Positions 44,048-56,230 of a DNA stretch of 64,000 nucleotides are shown piece by piece (position 1 is the stretch's first letter; each line of letters begins with the position of its first letter). Source of the DNA: Zeus faber (taxonomy: Eukaryota; Chordata; Actinopteri; Zeiformes; Zeidae); assembly GCA_960531495.1 (NCBI GenBank), contig OY482850.1, positions 529,343-593,342 on the forward strand, written 5' to 3'. The notes beneath the pieces were generated by a model. The model was given only the letters and a program-made list of their open reading frames with translations. It did not search any database and was not told the origin of the DNA. The translations under genes and the position numbers were made by a program.

Positions 44048-44306
44048 CTAGGCACAGAAATCAGAAATGCATCATGAACATCAATCAGTAAACATGGTAA
44101 GTTTGAAAAGATGCCTGGATCACAAACAAAAAATGCATCGTTTCAAAGCAGTCTATATTGCAAAGTCAATATTTTTCTTAAGCAATGAACACAGAGGCAG
44201 TACTGTGAGCAATTGTAGCTGAATTGAATTGCAGTATAGCCAGTATAATGAAGGCAAAATGAAAACTGAAACGACAGCCCTGTAAAAATCATGTGTAAGA
44301 CTTCGA

Positions 44307-44500
44307 AGGGGATGGTAGCTCAGGCGGTAGAGCTGGTGTAGTGATCTAAAGGTAGCTGGTTCTATCCCAGGCTCCTCCTGCTAGCATGCTGTAGTGTCCT
44401 TGAGCAAGACACTTAACCCCTAAATACTCTTGATGGCTGCATCCGTCTGTGTTTGAACAATTGTAAGTCGCTTTGGATAAAAGCGTCTGCTAAATGTAAA
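44307..44500 (+). mobile_element. tRNA-derived SINE, copy 4
   Basis: Head GGTAGCTCAGGCGGTAGAGC (A-box-like) and tail GTCGCTTTGGATAAAAGCGT. The B-box region GGTTCTATCCC is mutated. It is sense to plus, the only copy of this family in that orientation here. Confidence 0.88.
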
Positions 44501-44952
44501 TTTAGCAGACCCATTTTTTCAGTCAATTTGATTGCCAGTTCATGTTCTCTACTATGCATGCACCCACTGAAGCAAGCACTAGACCAAAATACATCGAAAA
44601 AAGGCCCTTCCGAAAAATTGAAAGTAGTGTAACTGCAGATCGGTTGGGCAACATGTCAAATGTATGAAAATAAAGATTAAATTGCAGTTTGGTTGAAATG
44701 AATACATTTCCACATGGCCATGACTTAGTGCCTTAAGTACAGTGGTGGGATCGCGAGTTCAGGAGCACGTTAGAAAGATCCAAGAGTTTTAAATTACCAA
44801 CCATGAGGTACTTGCTTGAGGTACTTGAGAGAGAGTCATCTGGTATCCGATATTATTCACCAATAATATCGGATGGGTTCGAAGCCAGTGGGGATGGAAC
44901 TATTGCAATTCCGCTGAATACAAGCCATGAAATGGGACACAATTAAAACATA
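44501..44952. other. Intron between SINE and RTE LINE
   Basis: No gene seen. A small inverted repeat around CCGATATTATT (about 44847-44870) is present. Its last 18 bases form the left target duplication of the RTE LINE. Confidence 0.5.
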
Positions 44953-47900
44953 TTTTTCTTTCGGCTGCTCCCGTTAGGGGTCACAACAGCGGATCATCTG
45001 CCTCCAATATCTTCTGTTCTGTGCATCTTCCTCCCTTACAACAAACCACCTGCATGTCCTCCCTCACCACATTCATAAACCTTCTCTTCGGCCTTCCTCT
45101 TTTCCTCTTGCCTGGAAGCCCATCCTCAGCATCCTTCTCCCAATGTAACTCTCATCTCTCCGACAAACGTGTCCAAACCAACTCCATCTCGCCTCTCTCA
45201 CTGTTGCACCAAACTGTCAACCTGAGCTGTCCCTCTAATGTACTCATTCTTAAACCTGTCCATCCTTGTCACTCCCAATGAAAATCTCAACATCCTCAAC
45301 TCTGCCACCTCCAGTTCAGCCACCTGCCTTTTTGTCAGTGCCAAAGCCTCTCAACTGTACAACATAGCTGGTCTCACTACCGTCCTGTAGACCTTCCCCT
45401 TCACTCTTGCTGGAACCCTTCTGTCACAGATCACTCTGGACACTCTTCTCCACCCACTCCACTCTGCCTGTACTCTCTTCTTCACCTCTCTCCCGCACTC
45501 TCCGCTGCTATGGATGGTCAACCCCAAGTACTTGAACTCATCTGCCTTCTCCACCTCCACTCCTTGCATTCTCAGCTTTTCGCTGCCCTCCCTCCCATTC
45601 AGACACATGTATTCTGTCTTACTCCTGCTGACTTTCATTCCTCTTCTCTCTAATGCATGCCTCCACTCTTCTAGGCTCTCCTCAACCTGCTCCCCACTCT
45701 CGCTACAGATCACAATGTCATCCGCGAACATCATAGTCCACGGAGACTCCTGCCTGATTTCATCTGTTAACCTGTCCATCACCACTGCAAACAAGGAAGG
45801 GCTCAGAGCTGTTCCTTGATGCAATTCCACCTTCACTTTGAATGCATTTGTCACGCCTACTGCACACGTTACTACTGTCTGACTGTCCTCATACATATCC
45901 TGTACCACTCTAATGTACTTCTCTGCCACCCCCAACATCCTCATGCAATACCACACTTCCTCTCTCGGCACCCTATCATATGCATTCTCGAAATCCACAA
46001 AGACGCAGTGCAACTCCCTCTGACCTTCCCTGTACTTTTCCATCAGCATTCTTAAAGCAAACATTGCATCTGTAGTACTCTTTCCTGGCATGAAACCATA
46101 CTGCTGCTTGCTGATCCCCACCTCTCCTCTTAACCTAACCTTCACTACCCTTTCCCATAGCTTCATGCTGTGGCTGAACAACTTTATTCCCCTGTAGTTA
46201 CTACAGCTCTGTACGTCTCCCTTATTCTTGAAGATGGGTACCAGTACACTTCTTCTCCACTCCTCCGGCATCCTCTCCCATTCCAGGATGGTGTTAAACA
46301 GTCTCGTTAGGAACGCCACTGCCATCTCACCTAAACATTTCCATGCTTCCCCAGGTATGTAATCTGAGCCAACTGCCTTTCCACTCATCTTCTTCTTTAA
46401 TGCTGTTCTCACCTCATCCTTGATAATTTGCTGCACTTCTTGATCCACTATCCCCACATCATCCACTCTTCTCTCCCTCTCATTTTCTTCATTCATCAAC
46501 TCCTCAAAGTACTCCTTCCACCTTCTCAACTCAGCACATTCCCATCATTATTCTTCATCACTCTAACCTGCTGTACATCCTTCCCAGCTTGGTCCCTTTG
46601 TCTTGGCAATCGGTACAAGTCCTTTTCTCCTTCCTTACCGTCCAACCTCTCATACAACTCGTCGCATGCCTTTCCCTTTGCCTTTGCCACTTCACTCTTT
46701 GCCTTGCTCTGCATCAGCTTGTACTCCTGTCTACTTTCTTCTTCTCTCTGACAATCCCATTTCTTCTTCTTCAACCTCTTCTGCTTTATGCTCTCCTGTA
46801 CTTCCTCACCCACCACCAAGAGTCCTTGTCTTCCTTCCTCTTCCCGCATGATACACCACTTCTGCAGTTGTTTCCCAGTCATCTGGTAACCGTTCATTCC
46901 CACCGATTGCCAGCCTTACCTCTTCCCTAAATTGCATGCAACACTCCTCCTTTTTCAACTTCCACCATTTTATGTTTGGCGCTTCTTTAACTCTCTTCCT
47001 CTTCTTGGCCTCCAGAGTCATCCTACAGACCACCATCTGATGCTGCCTAGCAAAACACTTCCCTACCACCACTTTGCAGTCACTAATCCCTTTCAGATTG
47101 CACCTCCTGCATAACATGTAGTCCACCTGTGTACACCTTCCTCTACTCTTGTATGTCGCCCTGTGTTCCTCCCTCTTCTTGAAATACGTATTCACAACAG
47201 CCAATTCCATCCTTTTGGCAAAATCCACCACCATCTGTCCCTCCACATTCCTCTCCTTGAAATCATACCAACCCATCACCTTCTCATCACCTATGTCTCT
47301 GATCCGTTCCTCAACATGCCCATTGAGATCCAATGACCACTCTCTCTCCCTTGGGGACGCTCTCCACCACTACATCCAACTCAGTAAAGAATTCTTCTTT
47401 CTCTTCCATCTCACACACAACTTGGGGAGCATATGCACTGACCACATTCATTATCACCCCATCAATTTCCAGCTTCATGCTCATCCTCTGTCCGACACTC
47501 TCGTCACCTCCAAAACACTCTTGACTGCTTTTTCCTTCAAGACTATCCCTACCCCGTTTCTCCTGCCATCCACTCCATGGTAGAGTCTGTACCTGGCTCC
47601 GATACTCCTGGCCTTACTCCCCTTCCACTTCGTCTCTTGTACACATAGTTCATCTACCTTCCTTCTCTCCATCATGTCAGCCAGCTCTCTTTCTTTACCC
47701 TTCATAGTGCCAACGTTCAAAGTTCCTACTCTCAACTCTCAACTCTACCCTCCTACTCTTCTTGCTCTCCTGTTGTATCTGGACACGCCTTACCCCTCTT
47801 CTTCTTCGGCCGACAGTAGCACAATTTCCACTGACACCCTGTTGGCCAACGGCACCAGTGGCGGTCGTTGTTAACCCGGGCCTCAACCGATCCAATATTG

Positions 47901-48040
47901 AAATCAGATTTGTTGTCCACATGTTTGATTTGGCATGTTTTTTACGCCGGATGCCCTTCCTGACGCAACCCTCTCTATTCATCCGGGCTTGGGACCAACA
48001 CTGATGATACACTGGCTTGTGCACCTCCAGTGGCTAGATT
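44953..48040 (-). mobile_element. RTE LINE, full length, broken frames
   Basis: Reading right to left: endonuclease start MRVGTLNVGTM and ELCVQETKWKG (47735-47481), middle (47333-46806; DLNGHVEERIRDIGDEKV, CTQVDYMLC), linker (46903-46526) and reverse transcriptase (46529-45351; FLTRLFNTILEW, SNYRGIKL, YGFMPGKSTTDAMFAL, VFVDFENAYDRVP, HQGTALSPSLFAVV, catalytic MMFADDIVI). It belongs to the RTE clade, whose proteins are often annotated as craniofacial development protein 2-like. Frames are split at about 46530, 46850 and 47400. GGACACAATTAAAACATA flanks both ends (44935-44952 and 48041-48058), an exact 18-bp target duplication, so the ends are intact. It is sense to the host gene. Confidence 0.92.
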
Positions 48041-48058
48041 GGACACAATTAAAACATA

Positions 48059-48327
48059 ATGGACAAAAATAACACGTCTACGAGGAGGTGGCATCGAGAG
48101 TTGGTATGAATGTGAAAGACGTTTGTCTGAGTTTATGTCCCTATGTGTTCTGGCCACTCATCAAGCCTCTTGTCGATGACAATGGTAACACAATCTACAC
48201 TGCAATATATTGCAATTACTACTTAATTACATAATTTCACCTATTTTTCCATCCAGGTTAGCACAACCTCACTTAACGCTCACTTTTCACAAACGTTGCT
48301 TTACTATTGAGGAACTTGCATTACAAT
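48059..48327. other. Intron, nothing recognised
   Basis: Short interval between the RTE and hAT elements with no identified feature. It ends with the left 8-bp hAT target duplication. Confidence 0.5.
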
Positions 48328-48911
48328 TAGGGATGCAAATTTAAAGGCATTTCCTTAATTGGTAGCTGTTAACCTTAACAAACAATTATCGACTAATTGA
48401 TAAAAGCTAATGACGTCATAGTGTGTGGGGACCTATGCGACAGTGCAGGGTCGCGTACCTCAAAGATTTTGTGACTTGGCGCAAGGGGCAATTCTCCTCA
48501 TTCAATTTCAAAATGGAGAAGTTCGAGGTAAGACTCGCTGAGCTAGTTAGAGCATACAGGAATATTAACACCTTGTCTTTGTGCGAGTTGAGGGTTAGTT
48601 GTTAAGCAACAATAAACATATAGTTTCCTCAAGAAGCTCCTGTTTTCTACGTGCAGCCATATTAGTTCTTTGCTGTTCTTCCGGAAGCCTCCGTCTACTT
48701 CTACTACTACTTCCTGCTCTGCCAGCTATTGTTTTCTGCAAGGCAGAATGTGCCAACTTTTTAAATGGCCAGCCCTCTCTGTGCAGGCGGAAAACTCCCA
48801 TTGATGCGATTACAGCAAGACCGCAGATTGTTCAGTAAATTGTTTGATTAGAAATCATATAGATGAAATTCTTATTAGCAATTAATTCATAGCTGATTGT
48901 TAACATCCCTA
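48328..48911. mobile_element. Non-autonomous hAT element with 8-bp TSD
   Basis: Ends TAGGGATGCAAAT and GTTAACATCCCTA are inverted, and ATTACAAT flanks both sides exactly (48320-48327 and 48912-48919). An 8-bp duplication with short TIRs starting TAGGG is characteristic of hAT transposons. At 584 bp it is non-autonomous and has no transposase motifs. It contains an ATG at 48513 opening MEKFEVRLAELVRAYRN, reminiscent of the first helix of MADF-domain proteins, running only 31 codons. Confidence 0.88.
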
Positions 48912-49880
48912 ATTACAATCACACATTTGTGTTTGTTTTACGTTATGTTATGTTGTGTTTTAGAATAACAGTTACATCACAGATTTTAGTTTATTTATCT
49001 GTTAGTGTAGTTGCAGAGTCAAAACCCTGAAAAATCTGATGAATGATTTGAGACCTTTTTCCCCCTCAATTTAACATTTAGACTGAAACATAGACAAATA
49101 GACTTAAAAACTGTTTCATAATATTGCAAGGAGAAGATTTAAGCACGGTGAGAAGCTGCGTTGGAGCTTCTGACTTTTCTCAAAAAAAAAGCATTCAGAA
49201 AGGTTGTGCGGTGAATAATAACAAATGATGAGAACTGACGTTTGGTAACGCCTGTGTTGAAAGATGGCAAACCAATCTTTTAACAAAGATAAATTATATA
49301 ATGAAATGTATTTGAATAAAAGAAAGACATGGTGCGCTTTCATCCCTGCGTCGTCCGCTGTAGAAACGTGTATTGAAAACATGAAATCATCATTTTGACA
49401 AAAGAAAAGGTTTTACGCTATATTCAATTTTGAAGCAGTATGGAAATTTTTTTGCTATTCTAAGAACTATAGGAGTTTAATGGAATAATGGAAGTAAGTT
49501 ATTACTTGGAGATAGTAAAATCTACAACAGAGGGGGTCAACAATAGTCAACAGTGTTAGGTGGTCAGTAGTATGAAATCTGGTCCGTATCTGTAATTTTT
49601 CCTCCAGATTCAGTTTCAGCAGCTTTTTATGAATTGCTGTATGACAAAATATATTCATAAGTCTGAAATTCCATCGCTACAATCAACATTTTGCCTCCAT
49701 ACTTCCACACTAGGTGGGACTTGATTTGCCTTGTTGTGGAGTGTTAAATTGAACAGAAATATACAGGCAAAGAGGCGAGCATATTTGGCAAAACAGGGTC
49801 CAAACAACTAGTAAGCGTTCCTTTTACTTGTCTCAATTATATATAATAACGGAAGGTCCTATTTTTATTGCTCTGATTAT
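48912..49880. other. Intron, nothing recognised
   Basis: AT-rich intron with no coding motif or terminal repeat recognised. Confidence 0.5.
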
Positions 49881-51041
49881 TAGGGTCCTCATCTACAAAA
49901 TGTAAGATGAGGATCCTATTGTTATAGCTATATTAATCTTCTTCTTCTTCTTGTTCTTCAGCCAAATTGCGTTGGCTTTTTGGGTCCCTTAAGAAACTTG
50001 AAAACTCACAAAACTTTGCACACACATTAGTCCTGGTCCCCCCATCAATATTATAGTGGTTCCGTGCATGTGCGTGGCAAAATGGCCGGCCACGCACTCT
50101 TGAAAATTTAAAAAACTCAAACCTATTCACTTTTTTCCATGAAAACTCACGAAATTCCGTACACATCACTAGACTTACAAAAAATTATACTGCCGCCATT
50201 ACCAAATCCCAACGGGAAGTCGACCATATTGGATTAAAGGTGTAATTAATGTGTTTTAATGTGTAATTTTAGTCAGTCTTTGGTCTTTTTCATGCTTTGT
50301 ACTTTCGCACACTCCTCCAAACTTGGCTACAAGACACCTTCACAATTCCAAGTTATTAATTATTTTATTTATTTATTATTTAATTATTATTTTGTTTTGG
50401 ACACACAATGTGGCGTGGCAACACGTAAAGTTTTATGTATGAAAAAAAGCTGTGTTTTCGTGATATTTTAGGGACATTTTATGCTTTGTACTTTCGCAAA
50501 CTTCTCCTGACGGATTTATCGGATCGACATCAAACTTGGCGAGTGTCTATAAGACACACTGGGGATTAAACGTTATGAAAAAATGTTGCTATGGTCACAC
50601 GATGTGGGCGTGGCAATGTGTTCAATTTTATGTTCGAAAAAAAGTTGTGTTTACATGACTTTTAGAGACTTAAGAAACTTGAAAAATCCCAAAACTGTCA
50701 GTCCCGGTGTCATTTCATATTCTATTGGTCCTGTGCATGGGCATGTCAAAATGGCCGCCTCCGCCCCCTCAAAGAAAAAAAAAAATCATACCTATTCACT
50801 TTTTTCCAAAAAACACTTTTGCAATTTTAGTCACATTTTGGTCATTTTCATGTTCCGTACTTTCGCGGATTCCTCCAATCCGATTTATCGGGTCCCGCTG
50901 ACACTTGCACTTTGAGGACCCGGTCATCGCTGCTTGCAGCTTTAATTAGGGTACTCATCTACAGAATGTAGGTTGAGGATCCTATTGTTATTGATCTGTT
51001 TATTAGGGTCCTCATCTACAGAATGTAGGATAAGGATCCTA
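49881..51041 (+). repeat. Dispersed repeat cluster with hairpin ends
   Basis: Three copies of a short hairpin unit, TAGGGTCCTCATCTACA-N-TGTAAGATGAGGATCC and variants, at 49881-49920, 50946-50982 and 51003-51038. Between the first two lie tandem-like units with ATGCTTTGTACTTTCGCA, CTCCTCC, TTTATCGGATCGAC and GAGTGTCTA, ending in CATCGCTGCTTGCAGC. Similar units occur at 63300-64000. This is a repeat family common in fish introns, but I cannot assign its class; no transposase is present. Confidence 0.6.
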
Positions 51042-53130
51042 TTGTCATTGCTCTTTTTATTCTTCTTCTTCTTCAGCCCAATTGAATCAGCTCTAAATCA
51101 TGCACTCTGAGTCAAAGGCTCATTGCTGCCATCAGGTTAGTCCAAGCAATGTGAAACTTGATACACATATGCAGCTGGACATCCTGAACAATTTTGCATT
51201 CGGTACATTAAAAGACCCATCTGCCTATATATTTTTTCTTCTATTTTGATTTTTTTTTAAATCTTCATCTGAATCTTCTTCTCAAGAATTGTGAGTTCCA
51301 ATGATACAAAATTTGTGGGGCAGGTCAACGGGATACGCATGAACATAGTTCATGAAAAACTAAGGGATTGGTCAAACATTGCTGAAATTATTAGGCAATT
51401 AATTTAAAGAAATTACGTTTTTGAAAAACCTTCATAAATATTCTTCCCAGAACCGTAAGTCTGAATGACACAAGACTTGCAGGGCAGGTCCAGGGGATCT
51501 GCATAAACATAGTTTGAGAAAAGCTCAGAGATTGGTTAGAAATTGGAGAAAATATTAAGCTATCAATTTGAAAAAAATTGCCAAAACATTCAATTTGCTG
51601 TAAAATCATGACACGGTAATAAATCCACTTGAAATGTGTCAAGGAAGCCAGAAACACGATGGCAAACATGGCTACCATGTGCCAGCTTTTTTGAAGAAAA
51701 AAGCTAATAAAATGTTTCTGGTGGGAAAAATGAATGTCTGTGTGAGTATGGCGTAGAACTTGTATTGTGAACAGCGGAACTGGAAAGTCATGCATTGGCA
51801 TCACTATCAAGAGTACCTAGATTCAAACAAAACGGACATCTGCAAGAGGCACGTCTGCAGTTGACAGGAAATGACGTGACATCAGCAGCAGAAGTTGTAG
51901 TTTTGGGTCATTCCCGAACGATTAATTATTTTTCCTTCCGCCAAAAGCTACTGCTAGAGATGGTTGTTTAAACGAATAGGTGAACAAACCAAAATAACTG
52001 GCTGAAATAGTTCAGAAGTGATTTCTACAGTTCTTTTAGTTTCTAAATTCGTTCATTGATTCTGTCTTTAGTTATCTTAGTCATGATGGCCATATTTATA
52101 TATATATTTATATTTGGCAATAAAGTATATCACACTTGGCAATATTGAGATTGAAGTCAAAGTAGAATCTTTATCAGGTTAAATTGCTCATTCAAATTTT
52201 TTTTTAATTTTTTTTTTATTTAAGATAGTTTAGATTTAAATGCCGTATTGATTCAAAATGTAATGCAAGATTTAATTGTCAAATAAAGACGATTCCATAT
52301 TTTTCGGGACGATGGCTACCAAAATTTTGACAAAGTAATAGATCCACTTGAAATTTGTCAGGACAGCCACAAACATGATGTTAAACACGATGCCATGATG
52401 ATATTGTGTAGTCCACGCCATTTCAAATCATTTGAAAAACCTTCAAAAATGTTCTTCTCTAGAACCGTAGACGAAAAGCTATGGGACTTGTCAAAAATTG
52501 GCCCACATTACACTCTCCACCTTTAAGTTAAGGCTTTTTGTGCTGTCCACATCTGTCCACAACAACTGGGACGCAAAACACAGCACCTTTTCGCCCACAG
52601 TGGCCACTATAATAGGCACATTAGGCTCATTACTGCAATCCAGGTAGATCTAGAGTAGTGCCAGATGTTACAAATGTGTAGCTAGACATATTGTGCACAA
52701 TGTCGCTTCTTTCCTTAATTACTTGTCATTCATTGGAACCTGGTCCATTGCTGCCATGCAGCTATATTTCATATTTATAATTTTTACCCTATATGTCCAT
52801 AACAATAATTTATACTGTGCATAGTATCACATTTTTGTATATCTTTATAATATAAAGCTATTAAAGATAAAAAAAATACAAAACAGAAATAGTCACATAT
52901 ATTATATATGACTATTTCTGTTTTGTATTTTTCTGTATTTTTTGACTATTTGTATATGCTTGACAAGGGATGGGCTGTGGCTTTATGTGGGAATGCTGTC
53001 AATCTAGGCTTCAGGTGTTGTATGCAAGTAGTGGCATTTAGTTAACACCCTTTATTTTGTGGAGCTAAATGACTGGAGTCAATTAATTTGGATAAACTAG
53101 ATGAAGCACAGTGGGACCTATTTGTCTTAC
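51042..53130. other. Intron with degenerate repeat remnants
   Basis: Loose repeats with TTGAAAAACCTTC, AACCGTA and AAATTTGTCA-type motifs recur between 51240 and 52520, apparently decayed members of the hairpin-repeat family next door. No gene. A long perfect palindrome is at 52872-52932. Confidence 0.45.
52872..52932. repeat. 24-bp perfect inverted repeat
   Basis: Two exact reverse-complement arms of 24 bases (52872-52895 and 52909-52932) around a 13-base AT spacer that itself is nearly palindromic. Arms contain ACAAAACAGAAATAGTCA and its complement. It could form a hairpin in the host pre-mRNA. Confidence 0.9.
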
Positions 53131-53217
53131 CTAGCTCTTCCAGCTCCGAGGTCATGGATTTGGATCTCAATGCCATGGACAGCATATTTGATGGAGCCCT
53201 TCTTGGGGGAGGTGGAA
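53131..53217 (-). CDS. shank2: SHANK2-like exon (LRSKSMTSELEEL)
   Basis: Acceptor TCATTTCTCAG, 87 coding bases, donor CTAG|GTAAGA. The peptide PPPPRRAPSNMLSMALRSKS followed by MTSELEEL matches the segment just after the PDZ in SHANK proteins, with LRSKSMTSELEEL essentially invariant. It starts with two bases and ends with one base of split codons, so it can join either the 24-nt microexon or directly the exon at 20792-20910. Both joins stay in frame. The following intron is the longest in the window and carries most of the mobile elements. Confidence 0.94.
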
Positions 53218-53542
53218 CTGAGAAATGAGAGACGAGAAGTAAAAAGATGAAGAAGAAAAATGACAAGCACAAATCATATCAACATAAACTCAAATGTTTA
53301 TTTAGATGTTTAATCCAATCTACACAAGAATAATTGTGCCAGTGTTTTTCATGAAACAAAAACACACCTACAGAATACGAATGCACTTGGGATACAGATT
53401 CTAATGAACTCAAGAGACAAAATCAGGTTACAAAACTGATGGTTTTGCTTCACCCTAAGCACTATGCTGGTATAATGTGACACACTGAAAGAGAGACAGA
53501 AAAGGAGGTTATAGAGGTTGAAGAGGTGTACAGCTACCGCAC

Positions 53543-53678
53543 CTTTTTTTCTGCTTGCGTTGTCAGGATCCAGGTTGCGACTCACTGTGACCACCTTGAT
53601 GATGAGCCTGTTGCCTCCATGTCGGATCATGTTGACCACCTGCTTGTGGCCCACTTTAACAACATTATCCTGATTCAC
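53543..53678 (-). CDS. shank2: SHANK2-like exon, C-terminal half of PDZ
   Basis: Acceptor TTTTTTTCTCCTAG, 136 coding bases, donor AAAAG|GTGCGG. The peptide VNQDNVVKVGHKQVVNMIR, then GGNRLIIKVVTV and RNLDPDNASRKK, is the second half of the SHANK PDZ domain, including the long helix (HKQVVNMIR) whose first His contacts the C-terminal Thr/Ser of GKAP/SAPAP ligands in this class I PDZ. It starts in phase 0, continuing directly from the exon at 58554-58678, and ends with one base. High conservation suggests an active gene. Confidence 0.96.
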
Positions 53679-54569
53679 CTAGGAGAAAAAAATATGTTTT
53701 AATTTAAAATGCAACACATGTGCATTAGCCATGAAAAACAGAGACAGAGATCAATGGATTTAAAAAGCGTTTTGTGCCTTCTTCCACAACTACATCTTTA
53801 ATCTGAGCCCTAACTTTGCCTCCACCTACTCCAAAGAGTTGTTTGGGGAAAACCACTATTTCCAGGTATACTAAATGAGTTATCTTCTCTGCAAACTATT
53901 TTGCAGGGAAGCAAACAACTTGGGAACTTCTTTCAAGCTCAAGCTCTTGGTTTTCTTTATCGTCAAGCGGTTGTCGTCAGTGAGCTGGTACTTAAACCAG
54001 CTTTATACCTCCATGAAACTAGTTTGAGATCAAGGACCTATAGTTGCAATGAATTAAAGCTTAAGCAACAGATTATTTAAAATGCTGGAAATTCAAATAA
54101 TGTAAAATGTGAAAGTGTGTTTTTCTAAAAAAAAAATAGTAATGTTTTATTTGAGTTTTATTGAGTAGAATAACAGCTTAACAAGTGTATGCCTTCGTGT
54201 TTGTTGTCAGTGTCCACCAGTTACTTACAGTATGGGCCTCCTTGGATGTTACTATCCACGCGCTCCAACATCTGCCAAGTGTCTAGCAGGTGTAGTTGGA
54301 GAACTTGGTTATGACACCAAGTGTCGCAACCCTCGGATAAAATAAACCTTCAACCTCAAGAGACGAATATTTAGTGCAGCTTTGCCTGCACACAACTGGC
54401 AGATTGCATCTTCAACTCCCCACAAATTGAGTTTTTGCAGAGTTAAAAGCACAACGTAGGTTGTTCCGAGGAAAGACTTCAGACGACTGGTCTACATTCT
54501 CCACAAAACCTAACCTCCACAAAATCGAATCTTCCTTATAAAAAACACGTCATATTGTATTATTAATGT
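53679..54569. other. Intron, nothing recognised
   Basis: No gene or clear repeat. It ends where a LINE 3' tail begins. Confidence 0.5.
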
Positions 54570-54815
54570 TGCCCACTCGGCATTCATTGCAGCCTGCTCG
54601 TCTTGGAAGGGGGATTCCTCGATCTGTTGCCCCTTCTCAATGTTTCTTCTTTTTTTTCCCCCAAAGGGGTTTTCTGTGAATTTTCCTTGCCCGGATGGAG
54701 CTAAGACTAGGAGATGCTGTTGATCTCAATGTGAAATGTGGGCAGGTGAAGCCATTTGAGACTGCATTGTGATTAAAGGCTATATGAATAAACTTGATTT
54801 GACTCATCGCTACAC
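54570..54815 (+). mobile_element. Truncated LINE 3' end
   Basis: CATTCATTGCAGCCTGCTC, TCGTCTTGGAAG, CCCAAAGGGGTTTTCTGTGA and AATAAACTTGATTTGACT are the layout of a 3' UTR common in fish non-LTR elements, ending in a short GACT-type repeat. No coding part is attached, as expected for 5' truncation. The 168-codon frame on the other strand is not a gene. Confidence 0.6.
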
Positions 54816-56188
54816 TTTTCAAATTCATCCATCTGACCCAAACTCTGCCCTCCCCCTGAACCTGACCTATTATACCAAGTGCTGGGGATATCGGACCGAT
54901 TCCCTCAGGTTTCATTTTCCTCCTGCTCTTATGAGTTGTGCTGCAGCATTCGTAGGCATAGACAAAGTATTTTTTAAACTCACCTGAGCACACTTGAATT
55001 CCTCTGTCAGCTTCGTCAATGAGTTCTAAAATCCCCTCACCATTTAGGGCTACACTACTTACACAAGGTGACACTCCCAACCATGTCCTAATGGACCTGC
55101 CTATCAGGTCTTGCAAAATGTATGGTGAAATGAGATGGGCCATGCAGATAATCCATCGACAGATAGACTGAGAGACCCTCAGAAAAGGCTTTCTTGATTG
55201 GCCAAATTCAGAGTTTGGTGAGGGAACTCAACTTCAGTTTCACTTTACTGTTCCAAGAAGAATAATGATCGACACACTAACACAATAGACCTTGAATGTT
55301 GGCTCTCAATACTTTCTGATTCTGAACTTGGTTCTAGTATGACTTGGTTCTAGGTTCTCTATGGGAGCAATGAATTCAGCTTTTCAAATTTGGACATTTC
55401 TATCCAAACTTCTTGTATCTCGCTCACTTGGTCCATCGATAAGATGAAGCAAGAAGGCAACATCTGGCACTTGGAATTTAGATCATTTGTCATCAGCTTC
55501 TGAAGGGACTCCAGCAGACTGAGAATGTAGCCAAGTTAAGCGGCGGCTTTTGCTTAAATGAATGATCATAATTGATGTTGTATTTATACTTCATACTGTT
55601 AATATTTCTCTAAAATTATAGCAATATTGCCCAATCTCTACAATCCAAAGGTTGACCCTTCAAAAGTCTACACAAGCAAAGCAGCTTTGCTATTGGTCAA
55701 TAAAGCCATGGAAGCAAAGCAAATTTCCTGAAATAAATTACATTTTATGCAAAATACTTCTACCTTAGTAGCAAGTCAGAAGCATAATTAGGGGTCGGAC
55801 GGACCCGTAGGGATGGACAGGGATTAATCGGATTATTATTATTTTTAATCTCCTTGGCACTTTCCGGGCTAAAACTGTCTGGAACAGAACAACCGTTGCA
55901 GCTACGACCATAGTTGATGTGTCGTTAGAACTGGGATGTCAAAGACATCTTCACAGACATCTTGTAGTTTCATCGAAATCGATCCACATACGAAGCAGAA
56001 AATAGTGAAAAACAAACTAAATTTGACCAGAAGTAGCCAAACTTTTGTGCATCACCGACACACCCATGTTCGAAAAAAATCCTTATACTGTAAATGTGCA
56101 GGTTGTGGTTCCGAACATCCATTCACTTTGTGCGCGGTGCGTGGTGTAGAGTCAATCACTCTGTAGTGGTTAGAGGTAACAAACTATG

Positions 56189-56230
<42 letters not shown>

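Noticed and set aside
44307-44500. tRNA gene-like A and B boxes
   Set aside because: Part of a repeated SINE with a LINE-type tail; the B-box is mutated and no tRNA cloverleaf is intact.
54637-55143. 168-codon minus-strand frame
   Set aside because: Antisense to a LINE 3' UTR for much of its length, with no domain or splice support.
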